A DNA stretch of 64,000 nucleotides. Source: Myxococcota bacterium. GTDB lineage: Bacteria; Myxococcota_A; Polyangia; Polyangiales; Houyiibacteriaceae. The DNA is taken from NCBI GenBank assembly GCA_028284955.1, contig JANQQS010000009.1, positions 1 through 64,000 on the forward strand, read 5' to 3'. This document shows, piece after piece, positions 8,395 to 16,639 of the stretch. Position 1 is the first letter of the stretch. Every line of letters begins with the position of its first letter. The notes beneath the pieces are model-generated. The model was given only the letters and a program-made list of their open reading frames with translations, did not search any database and was not told the DNA's origin. The position numbers and the translations under genes were made by a program.

Positions 8395-10159
8395 CTGGGA
8401 TCGAGCAAAGAAGTCACTCGATCGCGGACAACCTCATGCGGCGCTTAGCGACTTATGGTCACTGGTGGATCGAACACACCTCGTGCGGGAGGAACTGAAC
8501 ACCTATCTCGATGCGTTGGGCCACGTCTACGCTCAAATCGGCCGCACCCGAGCCGCGGCGACCATTGCGCTATACAGCGGCGACGTTGCCGAAGCTGCCG
8601 AACTTTCTCAAAGCTGCCCTACCGATCTTGCGCGTTGCGCCATCAAGCAAGGCAATATTCAGGAGGCAGCTCGGCAATACTGCGAGTACAAATGGATCGG
8701 TCACGCTGCCATTCAGCTTGAGCAGGCGGGGGACGACCGCGGAGCTCGAGTGCTGTGGGAGCGACTCTCCGAAGCGCCGGAACTTCGCGACGACACGTAC
8801 ACGCAGGGTCTCGTCCGATTCAACCTGGGGCGTGCGTCCCGTCGTCTCGGGGATACCACCGCCTATCGTGCTGCGATCGTGCGCAGCATTCATCTGCTTG
8901 AAGCGGCTGCCGACGAGTTTGAACGAATGGGCCTGCGCGAGCGCGCGTTTGATTGCTTTCAGGTTCTGCTCACGCTGGGCAAAGACGGCGCGTTCGAAAA
9001 CTTGTCGGAAGGCTATCTGAACTGCATTCGCATTCTGAAAGAAGACAACTTGAAGTACTACGTACTGCAGTACTACGAAGACTTTCAGACGCTTGCGATC
9101 GAACGCTCCGAGTTTCATGCTGCCGCCACGCTGTTCCGGGAAGCGGCGGGCTTTTGCGTGACTCACGGCTTGCCCTACGCCCGCCACTATCGGGAAAAAG
9201 CCGCCGAATGCGCCATCCTTGCCGCGGAGCAAACCCAACAAAGCGGAGGCCCCCACGAGCTCGCCGAACATGCCTACGCAGTGGCTATTGAAGCGTTCAA
9301 CGAGCTCGGCTCATACTCTCGCGTTCGTGAAGTGTACGAGACGTTGGTCAACCTTGATTTGGAGCCTGCGCGTGTTGCTCGGTACAAACGCTTGCGCGAG
9401 CGGCTGCGCGGAGCGCCCGATGAAATCGGGCAGACGGTGATGTTTCCTGACTACCTTCGCATGGAAACCGCGTATCCAGAGATCTGGAGACTCGACGTGG
9501 TGGAGTGGGAACAGGCCGGCGACCCTGCCGAAACGATGGGCGAAGTGCTTCAAGAGCCCAAATGGCCAGAGTTCACTCGGCGACGCGCGCTGTTATGTCG
9601 TCTGCATCAACTTGGAAATGAAGTCGACGGAGATGCCACCGCGCTTGGTACTTCGCTCGCCGGTTATCTCGGCCGGGTGGAAATCTACGCCTCGCTCGCG
9701 CCGCTGGAGCATCTCTTTGAGGTCGGAGACGTCGAAGTACGAGCGGCATGCGTTCGTGCGGTGCGCCATTTGTATTTCAAACGCAGTTTCCTGCTCGCCA
9801 ATCGAGGCCTCGAAGACAAAGAACCAACTGTGCGTCGTGAAGCGCTCGCGGCCATCTCAAGCCTCCACTTTACCCACGCGTTCGATCCGCTTCGGCGCAT
9901 TCACCGAACAACCTTTGACCCAGTTGTCCGCCAAGCCGCCCTGAGCTCTATTGGCCGAATCGCCACGCTCGAGGCTGCGGAGCTCCTTGTCACGGTCGTC
10001 CGCCAAGGACCGAACGATGATCGCCAGATCGCGGCCGACCTCCTGATTCGCATGAACCAACCCAGCGTCGACCACCTCGTCACCCACGCCGCCGAAACCG
10101 AACGCGGCCCCGCCGCCAAGGCTCTCCAGCGCATCATGACCTCCCGAGGACTCAGGTAG
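8372..10159 (+). CDS. TPR/HEAT-repeat scaffold protein
   Basis: A 595-aa all-helical repeat protein without signal peptide. Residues about 1-330 have TPR-like periodicity (paired helices with Ala/Tyr at tight turns, e.g. ARQYCEYKWIGHAAIQLEQA), and the last 170 residues are HEAT/PBS-lyase-like repeats (DVEVRAACVRAVRHLYF, EPTVRREALAAISSLHF, DPVVRQAALSSIGRI). Such solenoids scaffold complexes or hold clients. The ATG at 8372 lies inside the VWA gene, so the two are translationally coupled, and this is the last gene of the block. It ends tail-to-tail with the FHA gene. No enzymatic motif is visible. Confidence 0.88.
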   Translation: MAFDKRHSWDRAKKSLDRGQPHAALSDLWSLVDRTHLVREELNTYLDALGHVYAQIGRTRAAATIALYSGDVAEAAELSQSCPTDLARCAIKQGNIQEAARQYCEYKWIGHAAIQLEQAGDDRGARVLWERLSEAPELRDDTYTQGLVRFNLGRASRRLGDTTAYRAAIVRSIHLLEAAADEFERMGLRERAFDCFQVLLTLGKDGAFENLSEGYLNCIRILKEDNLKYYVLQYYEDFQTLAIERSEFHAAATLFREAAGFCVTHGLPYARHYREKAAECAILAAEQTQQSGGPHELAEHAYAVAIEAFNELGSYSRVREVYETLVNLDLEPARVARYKRLRERLRGAPDEIGQTVMFPDYLRMETAYPEIWRLDVVEWEQAGDPAETMGEVLQEPKWPEFTRRRALLCRLHQLGNEVDGDATALGTSLAGYLGRVEIYASLAPLEHLFEVGDVEVRAACVRAVRHLYFKRSFLLANRGLEDKEPTVRREALAAISSLHFTHAFDPLRRIHRTTFDPVVRQAALSSIGRIATLEAAELLVTVVRQGPNDDRQIAADLLIRMNQPSVDHLVTHAAETERGPAAKALQRIMTSRGLR

Positions 10160-10194
10160 GTGAATCGCGTCGCTGTTGATCTTTCATCCGGCGA

Positions 10195-11037
10195 TCAGCG
10201 GTACGTAAACCGGAGCTCGTAGTCGCAGATTTGGTAGACGTCGCCTTCGTCGATTCGACGGCTGTCGATGCGGTGCCCGCCAAACTCTATGCCATTGGTG
10301 CTGCCCAGGTCTTTGATGTAGTAGGCCGAATGCTCGAACACGACCGCGGCGTGCCGGCGGGAAATGTTGTTGTCTTTGATGGGGAGGTCGGCGGTTTTCG
10401 ACCCGCGACCGACCACGAACTCATCCTTCACGATGGGGATTTTTTGTCCGTTGAAGATGACGGATAGAGTTGGCCGCGGACCCCCGAGCGGAGGTCGAGA
10501 GCGACCTGCCCGGGGAAGAGGGGGGGGCGTCGTGGTTGAAAGGGGCGCCGGCGCCCCCGGCATCACGCCGCCGTGTGGAGGTGGGAACGTGCTGCCGGGA
10601 GGAGAGCTTGGATGCCGCGAGCCCGGATGCGGGGCTCCTGGATGTTGGGCACCCGGATGATGCGAGCCTGGGTGTTGGGCACCCGGATGTTGGACACCGT
10701 GCGCATGTGCGCCGTACGGTGCGCTCGGCGGACGAGACGGGTGGGGCGGGCTGCTGGGCCGTCCCGGAACGCCGATCGACGGAATCGAGCGCGGAAGTTC
10801 TGGCGCGCCCATGGAAGACGGAGGCATGCCGGGATGTGGCGCGGCCGAGGGAGGCCCCGATCGGTGTATCGGCGGCCGCGTGGTGTAGTTGCGCGACCGA
10901 GCGTACTGCCGCATCGCTTCGTTGATTAGATAGTCAACCGAGCACTCAAGCTCGTGACTCATTCGCTCGAAGATCTCCCAAAGATAGTCGCGGCACTGAA
11001 AGCTTCGATAGGTCTTGCGGTTTTGTTCTTGCGTCAT
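10195..11037 (-). CDS. FHA-domain protein with N-terminal RHH-like segment and Pro/His repeat linker
   Basis: A 280-aa protein in three parts. Residues 1-50 (YLWEIFERMSHELECSVDYL, then INEAMRQYARS) look like a ribbon-helix-helix or short helical dimerisation motif. Residues about 60-185 are a Pro/Gly/His-rich linker that includes six 15-bp repeats encoding HPGxx pentapeptides. Residues about 190-280 are a forkhead-associated domain with FVVGRG, ISRRHAAVV and DLGSTNGIEF, the phosphothreonine-binding loops. FHA proteins read Ser/Thr-kinase signals. The RHH-like start makes phospho-controlled DNA binding possible, but the short helix could equally be structural. It sits 20 bp downstream of a HEAT lipoprotein on the same strand. 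Confidence 0.88.
   Translation of the reverse strand: MTQEQNRKTYRSFQCRDYLWEIFERMSHELECSVDYLINEAMRQYARSRNYTTRPPIHRSGPPSAAPHPGMPPSSMGAPELPRSIPSIGVPGRPSSPPHPSRPPSAPYGAHAHGVQHPGAQHPGSHHPGAQHPGAPHPGSRHPSSPPGSTFPPPHGGVMPGAPAPLSTTTPPPLPRAGRSRPPLGGPRPTLSVIFNGQKIPIVKDEFVVGRGSKTADLPIKDNNISRRHAAVVFEHSAYYIKDLGSTNGIEFGGHRIDSRRIDEGDVYQICDYELRFTYR
10610..10699 (-). repeat. Six 15-bp tandem repeats inside the FHA gene
   Basis: Six consecutive 15-bp units, consensus GGATGNNGGGCNCCC on the plus strand, encode pentapeptides such as HPGAQ, HPGSH and HPGAP in the linker. Units differ at a few positions, so this is an imperfect, probably ageing array. Confidence 0.85.
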
Positions 11038-11057
11038 GTCGTCAGCACGTCCGCGAC

Positions 11058-12623
11058 CTATCCGTCTTTCTTCGCCGGCTGGGCGAGCCGCTCACGAAGC
11101 GCCGCAATCGCGCTTTGGGCTACTTTCCCCACTGTGTCGAGGGGCGGGTTTCGAGGTTTCCACGCCTCTCCGGCCGTTTCGGTCGTATCGTTTGCCAATC
11201 TTCGCATGAATGCAACGTCACGCTCTACGCCACGACGCTCCAAAAAGCGCAGCGCAATCACTCGATTCCACCATTCCGTGGCCCGCAACTGGGCGCGCAC
11301 GATGTCGAAGGGCGGCGGAGACATCTGGCTCATCTTGGTCGCGTATCCTTCGAGCTCTTCAGGTTCGTATTCGGTTCCCGCACCCCCGGGGAGCTTTCGG
11401 AAGAACTCACGCACCACCGAGGGGCCGCCGATCGCAAGCACCAATTCGCCGGCTCGCCAGCGAAGCCGTTTCTTTAGCTTCTTTGCGCTTGAAGACTGCA
11501 CCAACGGCCACAGCTTAGGAATCGCGGCGCGACTGCCTATGTCACTGACGCGGTCAAACGCGTAGTCGCGAATGGCGATGTCGTTTTTTTCGTCGAGCGC
11601 GAGTGACAACAGTTTAGGCAGGTCTCGCGACGTCGCGTTCGCTTCCAATGCTTGGAGCGCTTTCGTGCGACGTGCGTTCCACTGCGCGACCCGAGCTGCC
11701 GGAAGCCCTCCGCGGGGTGCGGTCGACGCGATCTCGAGCAGCCGCTCGCGAACCATCTCCTCGCTGGCGAGGTGTTTCATCGCGGGGAGAGCCCCATCGT
11801 TGATGAAGTTTTCCCGATTGAGGGATGCGATCGCGCGCACACGATCGTCATTGACGGCTTTACTCCCCGACTGCTCCTGAAGCGACGCGCGGATTTTGGA
11901 CTCGAGCCATTTCAAATATTCGGCTCCTTCCATTTCGCGCTCGATCTCCACCAAGCGCTTCGCGGCACGTTCCTTGGTGGGGTCATCTCCAAGTTGGCCG
12001 ATCATTTCAGCAACCTTGATCAGCGCCTGATGAGGCATGCGCGGATTGAGAGCCCCCACCAGCAGCGATGCCGCCCGACTGCCCAGCGACCGAACCACCT
12101 GCTCCACGCTGTAGTTGCCGGCCAGGCTTCGCCCTGAAAAATCAACCGCGTACCAGCCTACCACCGCCTGAATCAGGCGATCTTTCGCAGCGTCGTCCGC
12201 GTATTGTACGAGCAAATACGCCGCATCTTTCGCGCGGACCTGAAGAGGCGGAGGTCCCCGATCTTCGTCCTTTGACGGGCCGCTTTGCGATCCCACCATC
12301 AGTTTTTCGATATCGGGGATCATGCTCTGCACGATCTCTTTCGCCGCTACCGCGTCGGATGCTTTCAGCGTCTGAAGCGCGGTCTGAAGCTCCGCAACTC
12401 CCTCCACGTCCTGGCGCTCCATTTCTACCAGGGCAACGGCTGCTTGGGTGCGCAACTCCATGGAGTAGCGGTCGCTCAGCATCACCGCCACGATCTTGCC
12501 GGGGCCCTTGACGGTGCCCTTCCAGTACTCGATGTCTTCTCCTGTCACCTTGCAACCCGCAAGGATGGACAGCAGCAGCACATAGAAAAGCACGCTTGGA
12601 CGTACAGTTGATGACGGTCGCAT
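11058..12623 (-). CDS. HEAT-repeat lipoprotein
   Basis: Predicted 521-aa envelope lipoprotein. The start at 12623 gives a signal peptide (VLFYVLLLSILAGC) with lipobox LAGC, so an upstream extension to 12695 is rejected. The mature protein is helical with HEAT-like repeats (RYSMELRTQAAVALVEMERQ, DIAIRDYAFDRVSDIGSRAA and others) and recurrent charged loops; no catalytic motif is visible. Repeat lipoproteins of this kind are common in myxobacteria and are usually scaffolds, but no function can be assigned. It is divergent from ftsK, with which it shares a short promoter region, and is followed by the FHA gene after 20 bp. Confidence 0.85.
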   Translation of the reverse strand: MRPSSTVRPSVLFYVLLLSILAGCKVTGEDIEYWKGTVKGPGKIVAVMLSDRYSMELRTQAAVALVEMERQDVEGVAELQTALQTLKASDAVAAKEIVQSMIPDIEKLMVGSQSGPSKDEDRGPPPLQVRAKDAAYLLVQYADDAAKDRLIQAVVGWYAVDFSGRSLAGNYSVEQVVRSLGSRAASLLVGALNPRMPHQALIKVAEMIGQLGDDPTKERAAKRLVEIEREMEGAEYLKWLESKIRASLQEQSGSKAVNDDRVRAIASLNRENFINDGALPAMKHLASEEMVRERLLEIASTAPRGGLPAARVAQWNARRTKALQALEANATSRDLPKLLSLALDEKNDIAIRDYAFDRVSDIGSRAAIPKLWPLVQSSSAKKLKKRLRWRAGELVLAIGGPSVVREFFRKLPGGAGTEYEPEELEGYATKMSQMSPPPFDIVRAQLRATEWWNRVIALRFLERRGVERDVAFMRRLANDTTETAGEAWKPRNPPLDTVGKVAQSAIAALRERLAQPAKKDG

Positions 12624-12725
12624 CGCTCCTGCTCGGCTCAGAGGTTGGCCCCAAATTCGTCGAATGTCGCGATGATAGAGGATCCGCCGGGGCAATCAAG
12701 CATCCCGCAAGGGTCGGCCATTTTC

Positions 12726-12731
12726 TTGACA
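12726..12731 (+). promoter_or_regulatory. Possible -35 box upstream of ftsK
   Basis: A perfect TTGACA lies 36 bp upstream of the GTG at 12768. A weak -10-like TCTACC sits 16 bp further on. In this GC-rich sequence an exact TTGACA is uncommon, and it favours a translation start at 12768 over the open-frame starts at 12645 or 12672. The evidence is sequence resemblance only. Confidence 0.35.
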
Positions 12732-12767
12732 AGGTCGAGCGCTGATTTCTACCGTCGCTCGGAAATC

Positions 12768-15257
12768 GTGCCTAGCGTTCAAACGGAGTCGCCTCAGGCT
12801 AGCTCGGCCGGGGACGCTTCCGCTGACGTCTCCTTTTGGGAAGGGCCAGCGGACGATCCGACCTCCGTCGAATCACCCTTTTTTGAGCGCTCACCATTGC
12901 TGGAACGGCGATGGCGCGATGCGCTGGGGATCGTATTCGCGACGCTCACGCTCCTATTGAGCCTTGCGCTGTGGTCGTACGACGCTCGAGGGGGCGAAAA
13001 TCTGATTGGCCCCATCGGGAACTACGTGGCCGCGGGCCTGGCCTCCGCGTTCGGGCTGGGTTCTTGGTTGCTCGCCTGTGAACTGGGCATGACAACCGTT
13101 CGCCAGTTTCGCGGAGAACCCAGCGTGCTGGGGGCTGCGGTGGGTGCCTCCACGCTGGTGATCGTGCTCGTCGGCTGCGCCGTAATGCACCTTTCTCTGC
13201 CCGAAACCGAAGTGTTTGGCGGGCATTTGCCGGGGGGAATGCTGGGCGAGCTGCTGGGAGAAATCTTGCGGTCGGTGTTCGGAAGCGTCGGGTCTTATAT
13301 TGTGGCTGCTGCGACGTTGGCCATCACGATGATTCTCCGCACTCCCACTTCGGCGTGGGAGCTCGGCTCGCGGCTCGTCGGACGGTTGGCCCAGGCAGGC
13401 CGAGGAACGGCGGGGAGCTTTCGATCCTTGGTCGAAGCTTGGCGGGAAGCCGGGGCCATCGAACGAGGGGAGCTCGCCGACGAGGACCCCTCGGAATCGC
13501 TGGCTCCTTCGGATGAGTCGGTTGCCAGTCTGCCATCAGAAGGCGCAAATTCGTCCGTTTCAGCACCGAATGCCGACCCGGCCGCGGGGTCCATCGCCGA
13601 CAGCGCGACCAAATCACCAGCCAAATCGAAGAAACGGGCCTCGTCCGGCGGACCAACGATCGTGGCCCCCAAGCGCCAGGCCCAGCGCGCGCCCATCAAA
13701 GCGCCCCCTCCGCCGGCTCCTGGAGCGTTCGTGCTGCCGCCTCCCGACCTACTTGGCGACCCGCCTCCGAGCAACATTCCCGTCGATGCGGCGGCGCTTC
13801 GGTCCAACGCGGAGCGGTTGGTGGAAAAGCTCGCATCGTACGGCGTTCGCGGACGGGTCGACGAAATCCACCCCGGGCCCGTGGTGACGATGTACGAGTT
13901 CGAACCGCAGAGCGGAACCAAGCTCTCGAAAATCCAAGCCCTCGAAAACGACCTCGCGCTCGCCCTCGCAGCCCAAAAGGTACGTATCGTCGCGCCCATT
14001 CCGGGCAAAGCGCGTGTGGGCATCGAGCTGCCCAACGAAGAGCGGCAAACGGTGTACCTGCGGGAGATTCTCGAAGACGAACGGTGGGTGCGCCATCACG
14101 GCGCATTGCCCGTCGCCCTCGGCAAAGACATCGCGGGAAAACCGGTCTATGGCGACCTTGCCAAAATGCCGCATTTGCTGGTCGCGGGCGCAACCGGTTC
14201 GGGAAAAAGCGTCGGGCTCAACGTTATGCTTGCTTCGCTGCTCGCAAAAAAGACCCCGGATGAAGTGCGGATGCTGATGATCGATCCGAAGGTCGTCGAG
14301 CTCGCGGTCTTCGACGAAATTCCTCACATGCTGTTGCCGGTGGTCACCAACATGCAGCAGGCTGCGCTGGCGCTGAAATGGGCGGTCGACGAAATGGAGC
14401 GGCGGTATCAGCTCTTTGCTGATGCGGGCGCACGGAGCATCGCAACGTTCAATCAGAAGGTCGACCGCGTGCATCGGGGCGACCTCGCGCCGGAGAAGTT
14501 TTTTCCGGGTCGAAAAGGCAAAGTGCGCGCACAAGATCCAAACGGCCAAGAGGTGCTGCTCGATCCTGACGGAGACGAACGGCCGGACGCACTGGATGTC
14601 TTGCCTGAAAAACTTCCCTTCGTGGTGGTGGTGGTGGACGAGTTTGCCGACCTGATGATGGTGGCCGCCAAGGATGTCGAAGCGTGCATCGCCCGCCTTG
14701 CTCAAAAAGCTCGGGCGGCGGGGATTCACGTCATTCTCGCCACCCAGAGGCCAAGCGTGGACGTCATCACGGGCATGATCAAAGCGAACTTCCCGGCTCG
14801 CATCGCGTTCAAAGTAAGCCAACGAGAGGACAGCAAAACCATTTTGGGGCGCATGGGCGCGCAAAACCTTTTGGGCATGGGCGATATGCTGATGATTCCC
14901 CCGGGCGCGAGCGAACTGCGTCGCGTGCATTGCGCCTACATCAGCGAAGACGAGGTGCGCGCGGTGTGCGATTTCCTGCGGCAGCAAGGAAAGCCCGCGT
15001 ACGACACAGACATACTGAAGCCGCGCGAAGAAGACGCGGGCGCGAACGGACAGGCCACCGACGATCCACAATACGATCGCGCGGTCGCCGCCGTGGCTCA
15101 AGCTGGCTATTGTTCCATCAGCCACATTCAGCGACAGCTCAGCGTCGGCTACAACAAAGCTGCCAAACTCGTCGAACGCATGGAAAAGGAAGGCGTCGTG
15201 GGCCCGCCGAGCGGAAAAGCGGGCGGTCGCCGCGAAGTGCTGATCAACGCGCTATAA
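12768..15257 (+). CDS. ftsK: DNA translocase FtsK/SpoIIIE
   Basis: Membrane-anchored septal DNA pump that clears chromosome ends at division. The N-terminal part has about four hydrophobic segments (e.g. IVFATLTLLLSLALWSYD, then a second near 13020-13080, and others to about 13330). A Pro/Ala/Ser-rich linker follows, then the FtsK alpha/beta motor with Walker A AGATGSGKSVGLN and Walker B VVVVDEFADLMM. The C-terminal winged-helix gamma domain (QYDRAVAAVAQAGYCSISHI) reads polar DNA motifs. The start is uncertain: GTG 12768 gives 829 aa and has typical codon use, whereas 12672 (ATG) and 12645 (TTG) extend into sequence with atypical codons. The ending GGRREVLINAL is characteristic of the family. 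Confidence 0.95.
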   Translation: MPSVQTESPQASSAGDASADVSFWEGPADDPTSVESPFFERSPLLERRWRDALGIVFATLTLLLSLALWSYDARGGENLIGPIGNYVAAGLASAFGLGSWLLACELGMTTVRQFRGEPSVLGAAVGASTLVIVLVGCAVMHLSLPETEVFGGHLPGGMLGELLGEILRSVFGSVGSYIVAAATLAITMILRTPTSAWELGSRLVGRLAQAGRGTAGSFRSLVEAWREAGAIERGELADEDPSESLAPSDESVASLPSEGANSSVSAPNADPAAGSIADSATKSPAKSKKRASSGGPTIVAPKRQAQRAPIKAPPPPAPGAFVLPPPDLLGDPPPSNIPVDAAALRSNAERLVEKLASYGVRGRVDEIHPGPVVTMYEFEPQSGTKLSKIQALENDLALALAAQKVRIVAPIPGKARVGIELPNEERQTVYLREILEDERWVRHHGALPVALGKDIAGKPVYGDLAKMPHLLVAGATGSGKSVGLNVMLASLLAKKTPDEVRMLMIDPKVVELAVFDEIPHMLLPVVTNMQQAALALKWAVDEMERRYQLFADAGARSIATFNQKVDRVHRGDLAPEKFFPGRKGKVRAQDPNGQEVLLDPDGDERPDALDVLPEKLPFVVVVVDEFADLMMVAAKDVEACIARLAQKARAAGIHVILATQRPSVDVITGMIKANFPARIAFKVSQREDSKTILGRMGAQNLLGMGDMLMIPPGASELRRVHCAYISEDEVRAVCDFLRQQGKPAYDTDILKPREEDAGANGQATDDPQYDRAVAAVAQAGYCSISHIQRQLSVGYNKAAKLVERMEKEGVVGPPSGKAGGRREVLINAL

Positions 15258-15265
15258 GGTCGGCT

Positions 15266-16639
15266 ATGACCAACCGTGCGATGATGAACGGGGCGACGAC
15301 CAATGGAGCCGAGATCGCCCGGCGGGTTCGGCGGGCGCGGATGTCGGGATGCGCGACGGTAGAGTTTCGCGCGGAACACTGTTTCGGCCCGCGGCTCCGT
15401 CTTCGTTTGTATGAGCTCGGCAACGGTCTACGCGTGTGGATGCTCGTCGACCGCTCCGCGCCGGTCATCAGCTACCAAACTTGGTATCGCGTAGGATCGC
15501 GGCACGAAAACGCTCGCAAAACGGGCCTCGCCCATTTGCTCGAACACCTTATGTTTCACGGAACCAAACACTTTGCGTATGGGGAGTTCGACCGGCTGAT
15601 GGAGCAGGCCGGCGCCGAAGTCAACGCTGCCACCTGGACCGATTGGACGTACTACTACGCGAGCCTCCCTGCCTCCGGGCTCGAGCTCGCGGTTTCGCTA
15701 GAAGCCGACCGCATGCGCCATCTCGTGCTGGAAGAAGAAACCCTACAGGCCGAAAAGGAAGTGGTGCAAAACGAACGGCGGGATCGAATTTCAGATGACG
15801 TCGAGGGAATGGCCGCGGAGACTCTCTACAAGACCTCATTTCGCCGCCACCCCTATGGGCGTCCGACCATTGGTTGGATGCGCGATATTCGTAGATTGAA
15901 TCTGGACGACTGCCAGGCATTCTATCGTACGTACTACGCGCCCAACAACGCCGCGGTGGTTCTGGTGGGTGACTTTGATGAAGGCGATGCCCTGCGCCTT
16001 GTGCGACGCCATTACGGAGCGTATCACCCCGCGTCGTTGCCTGAAGAATCCGTTCGGCCAGAATCACCTCCTCGAAAGCCTCGCCATACTCGGCAGACCT
16101 GGCCCACACCCACAGAAAAGGCGCTCATCGGATATCGCGCTCCCGCGATCGGCACCCCAGAACACGCCGCCTTGGTGGTACTCCACGAAATCTTGCTCGG
16201 TGGTCCGAGTTCCCGTGCGCAGCAAACCTTGGTTGAGGAGCGAGAGTTGCTTTCCGAGCTCCGTGGGTCAGTTACGCCGTTTCGTGACCCGGGAATGTAC
16301 GAAATCTGGGCTTCCGCCAGGCCATCGAGTTCGGTAGCCGCCGCGATCCGCGAACTCGATGCCATATTCGCACGCGTACAAGATCACGGCGTCTCCGACG
16401 ACGAGCTCGAGATCGCAAAGAATCAAATCGAACTCGGCTTTCTCTCGGAACTGGAGCCATGCGGCGGGAAAGCAGAGCAGATCGGTTTTTACGATGCCGT
16501 GCTCGGCGCGGGAAACTACGTGTTTCAACAACTAGAAGATTATCAACGCGTCACCCGCGAGCAGGTGCGCGAGGTTGCCCGAAAGGTCATTGCGCAGACT
16601 TCCCGCACCATCGTGCATGTGATACCGGCCGCTGCATGA
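15266..16639 (+). CDS. M16-family zinc metallopeptidase, catalytic subunit
   Basis: A 457-aa pitrilysin/insulinase-family (M16B) peptidase. It carries the inverted zinc motif HLLEH in GLAHLLEHLMFHGTKHF, with the downstream Glu in ETLQAEKEVVQNERRDR, so it should be active. The length fits bacterial two-subunit M16 enzymes related to mitochondrial processing peptidase. No clear signal peptide is visible. The open frame extends far upstream inside ftsK, but ATG 15266, 9 bp after the ftsK stop, is the plausible start because the conserved region begins about 45 residues later. Its stop overlaps the next start (ATGA at 16636-16639), and that gene encodes an inactive paralogue, so the pair probably forms a heterodimer. 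Confidence 0.92.
   Translation: MTNRAMMNGATTNGAEIARRVRRARMSGCATVEFRAEHCFGPRLRLRLYELGNGLRVWMLVDRSAPVISYQTWYRVGSRHENARKTGLAHLLEHLMFHGTKHFAYGEFDRLMEQAGAEVNAATWTDWTYYYASLPASGLELAVSLEADRMRHLVLEEETLQAEKEVVQNERRDRISDDVEGMAAETLYKTSFRRHPYGRPTIGWMRDIRRLNLDDCQAFYRTYYAPNNAAVVLVGDFDEGDALRLVRRHYGAYHPASLPEESVRPESPPRKPRHTRQTWPTPTEKALIGYRAPAIGTPEHAALVVLHEILLGGPSSRAQQTLVEERELLSELRGSVTPFRDPGMYEIWASARPSSSVAAAIRELDAIFARVQDHGVSDDELEIAKNQIELGFLSELEPCGGKAEQIGFYDAVLGAGNYVFQQLEDYQRVTREQVREVARKVIAQTSRTIVHVIPAAA

Noticed and set aside
13749-15125. A 458-codon minus-strand open frame within ftsK
   Set aside because: It lies wholly inside the conserved FtsK motor and reads His/Arg-rich nonsense without family resemblance.
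14684-15265. N-terminal extension of the M16 peptidase into ftsK
   Set aside because: The extension is Arg/His-rich and out of frame with FtsK; conserved peptidase sequence starts after ATG 15266.
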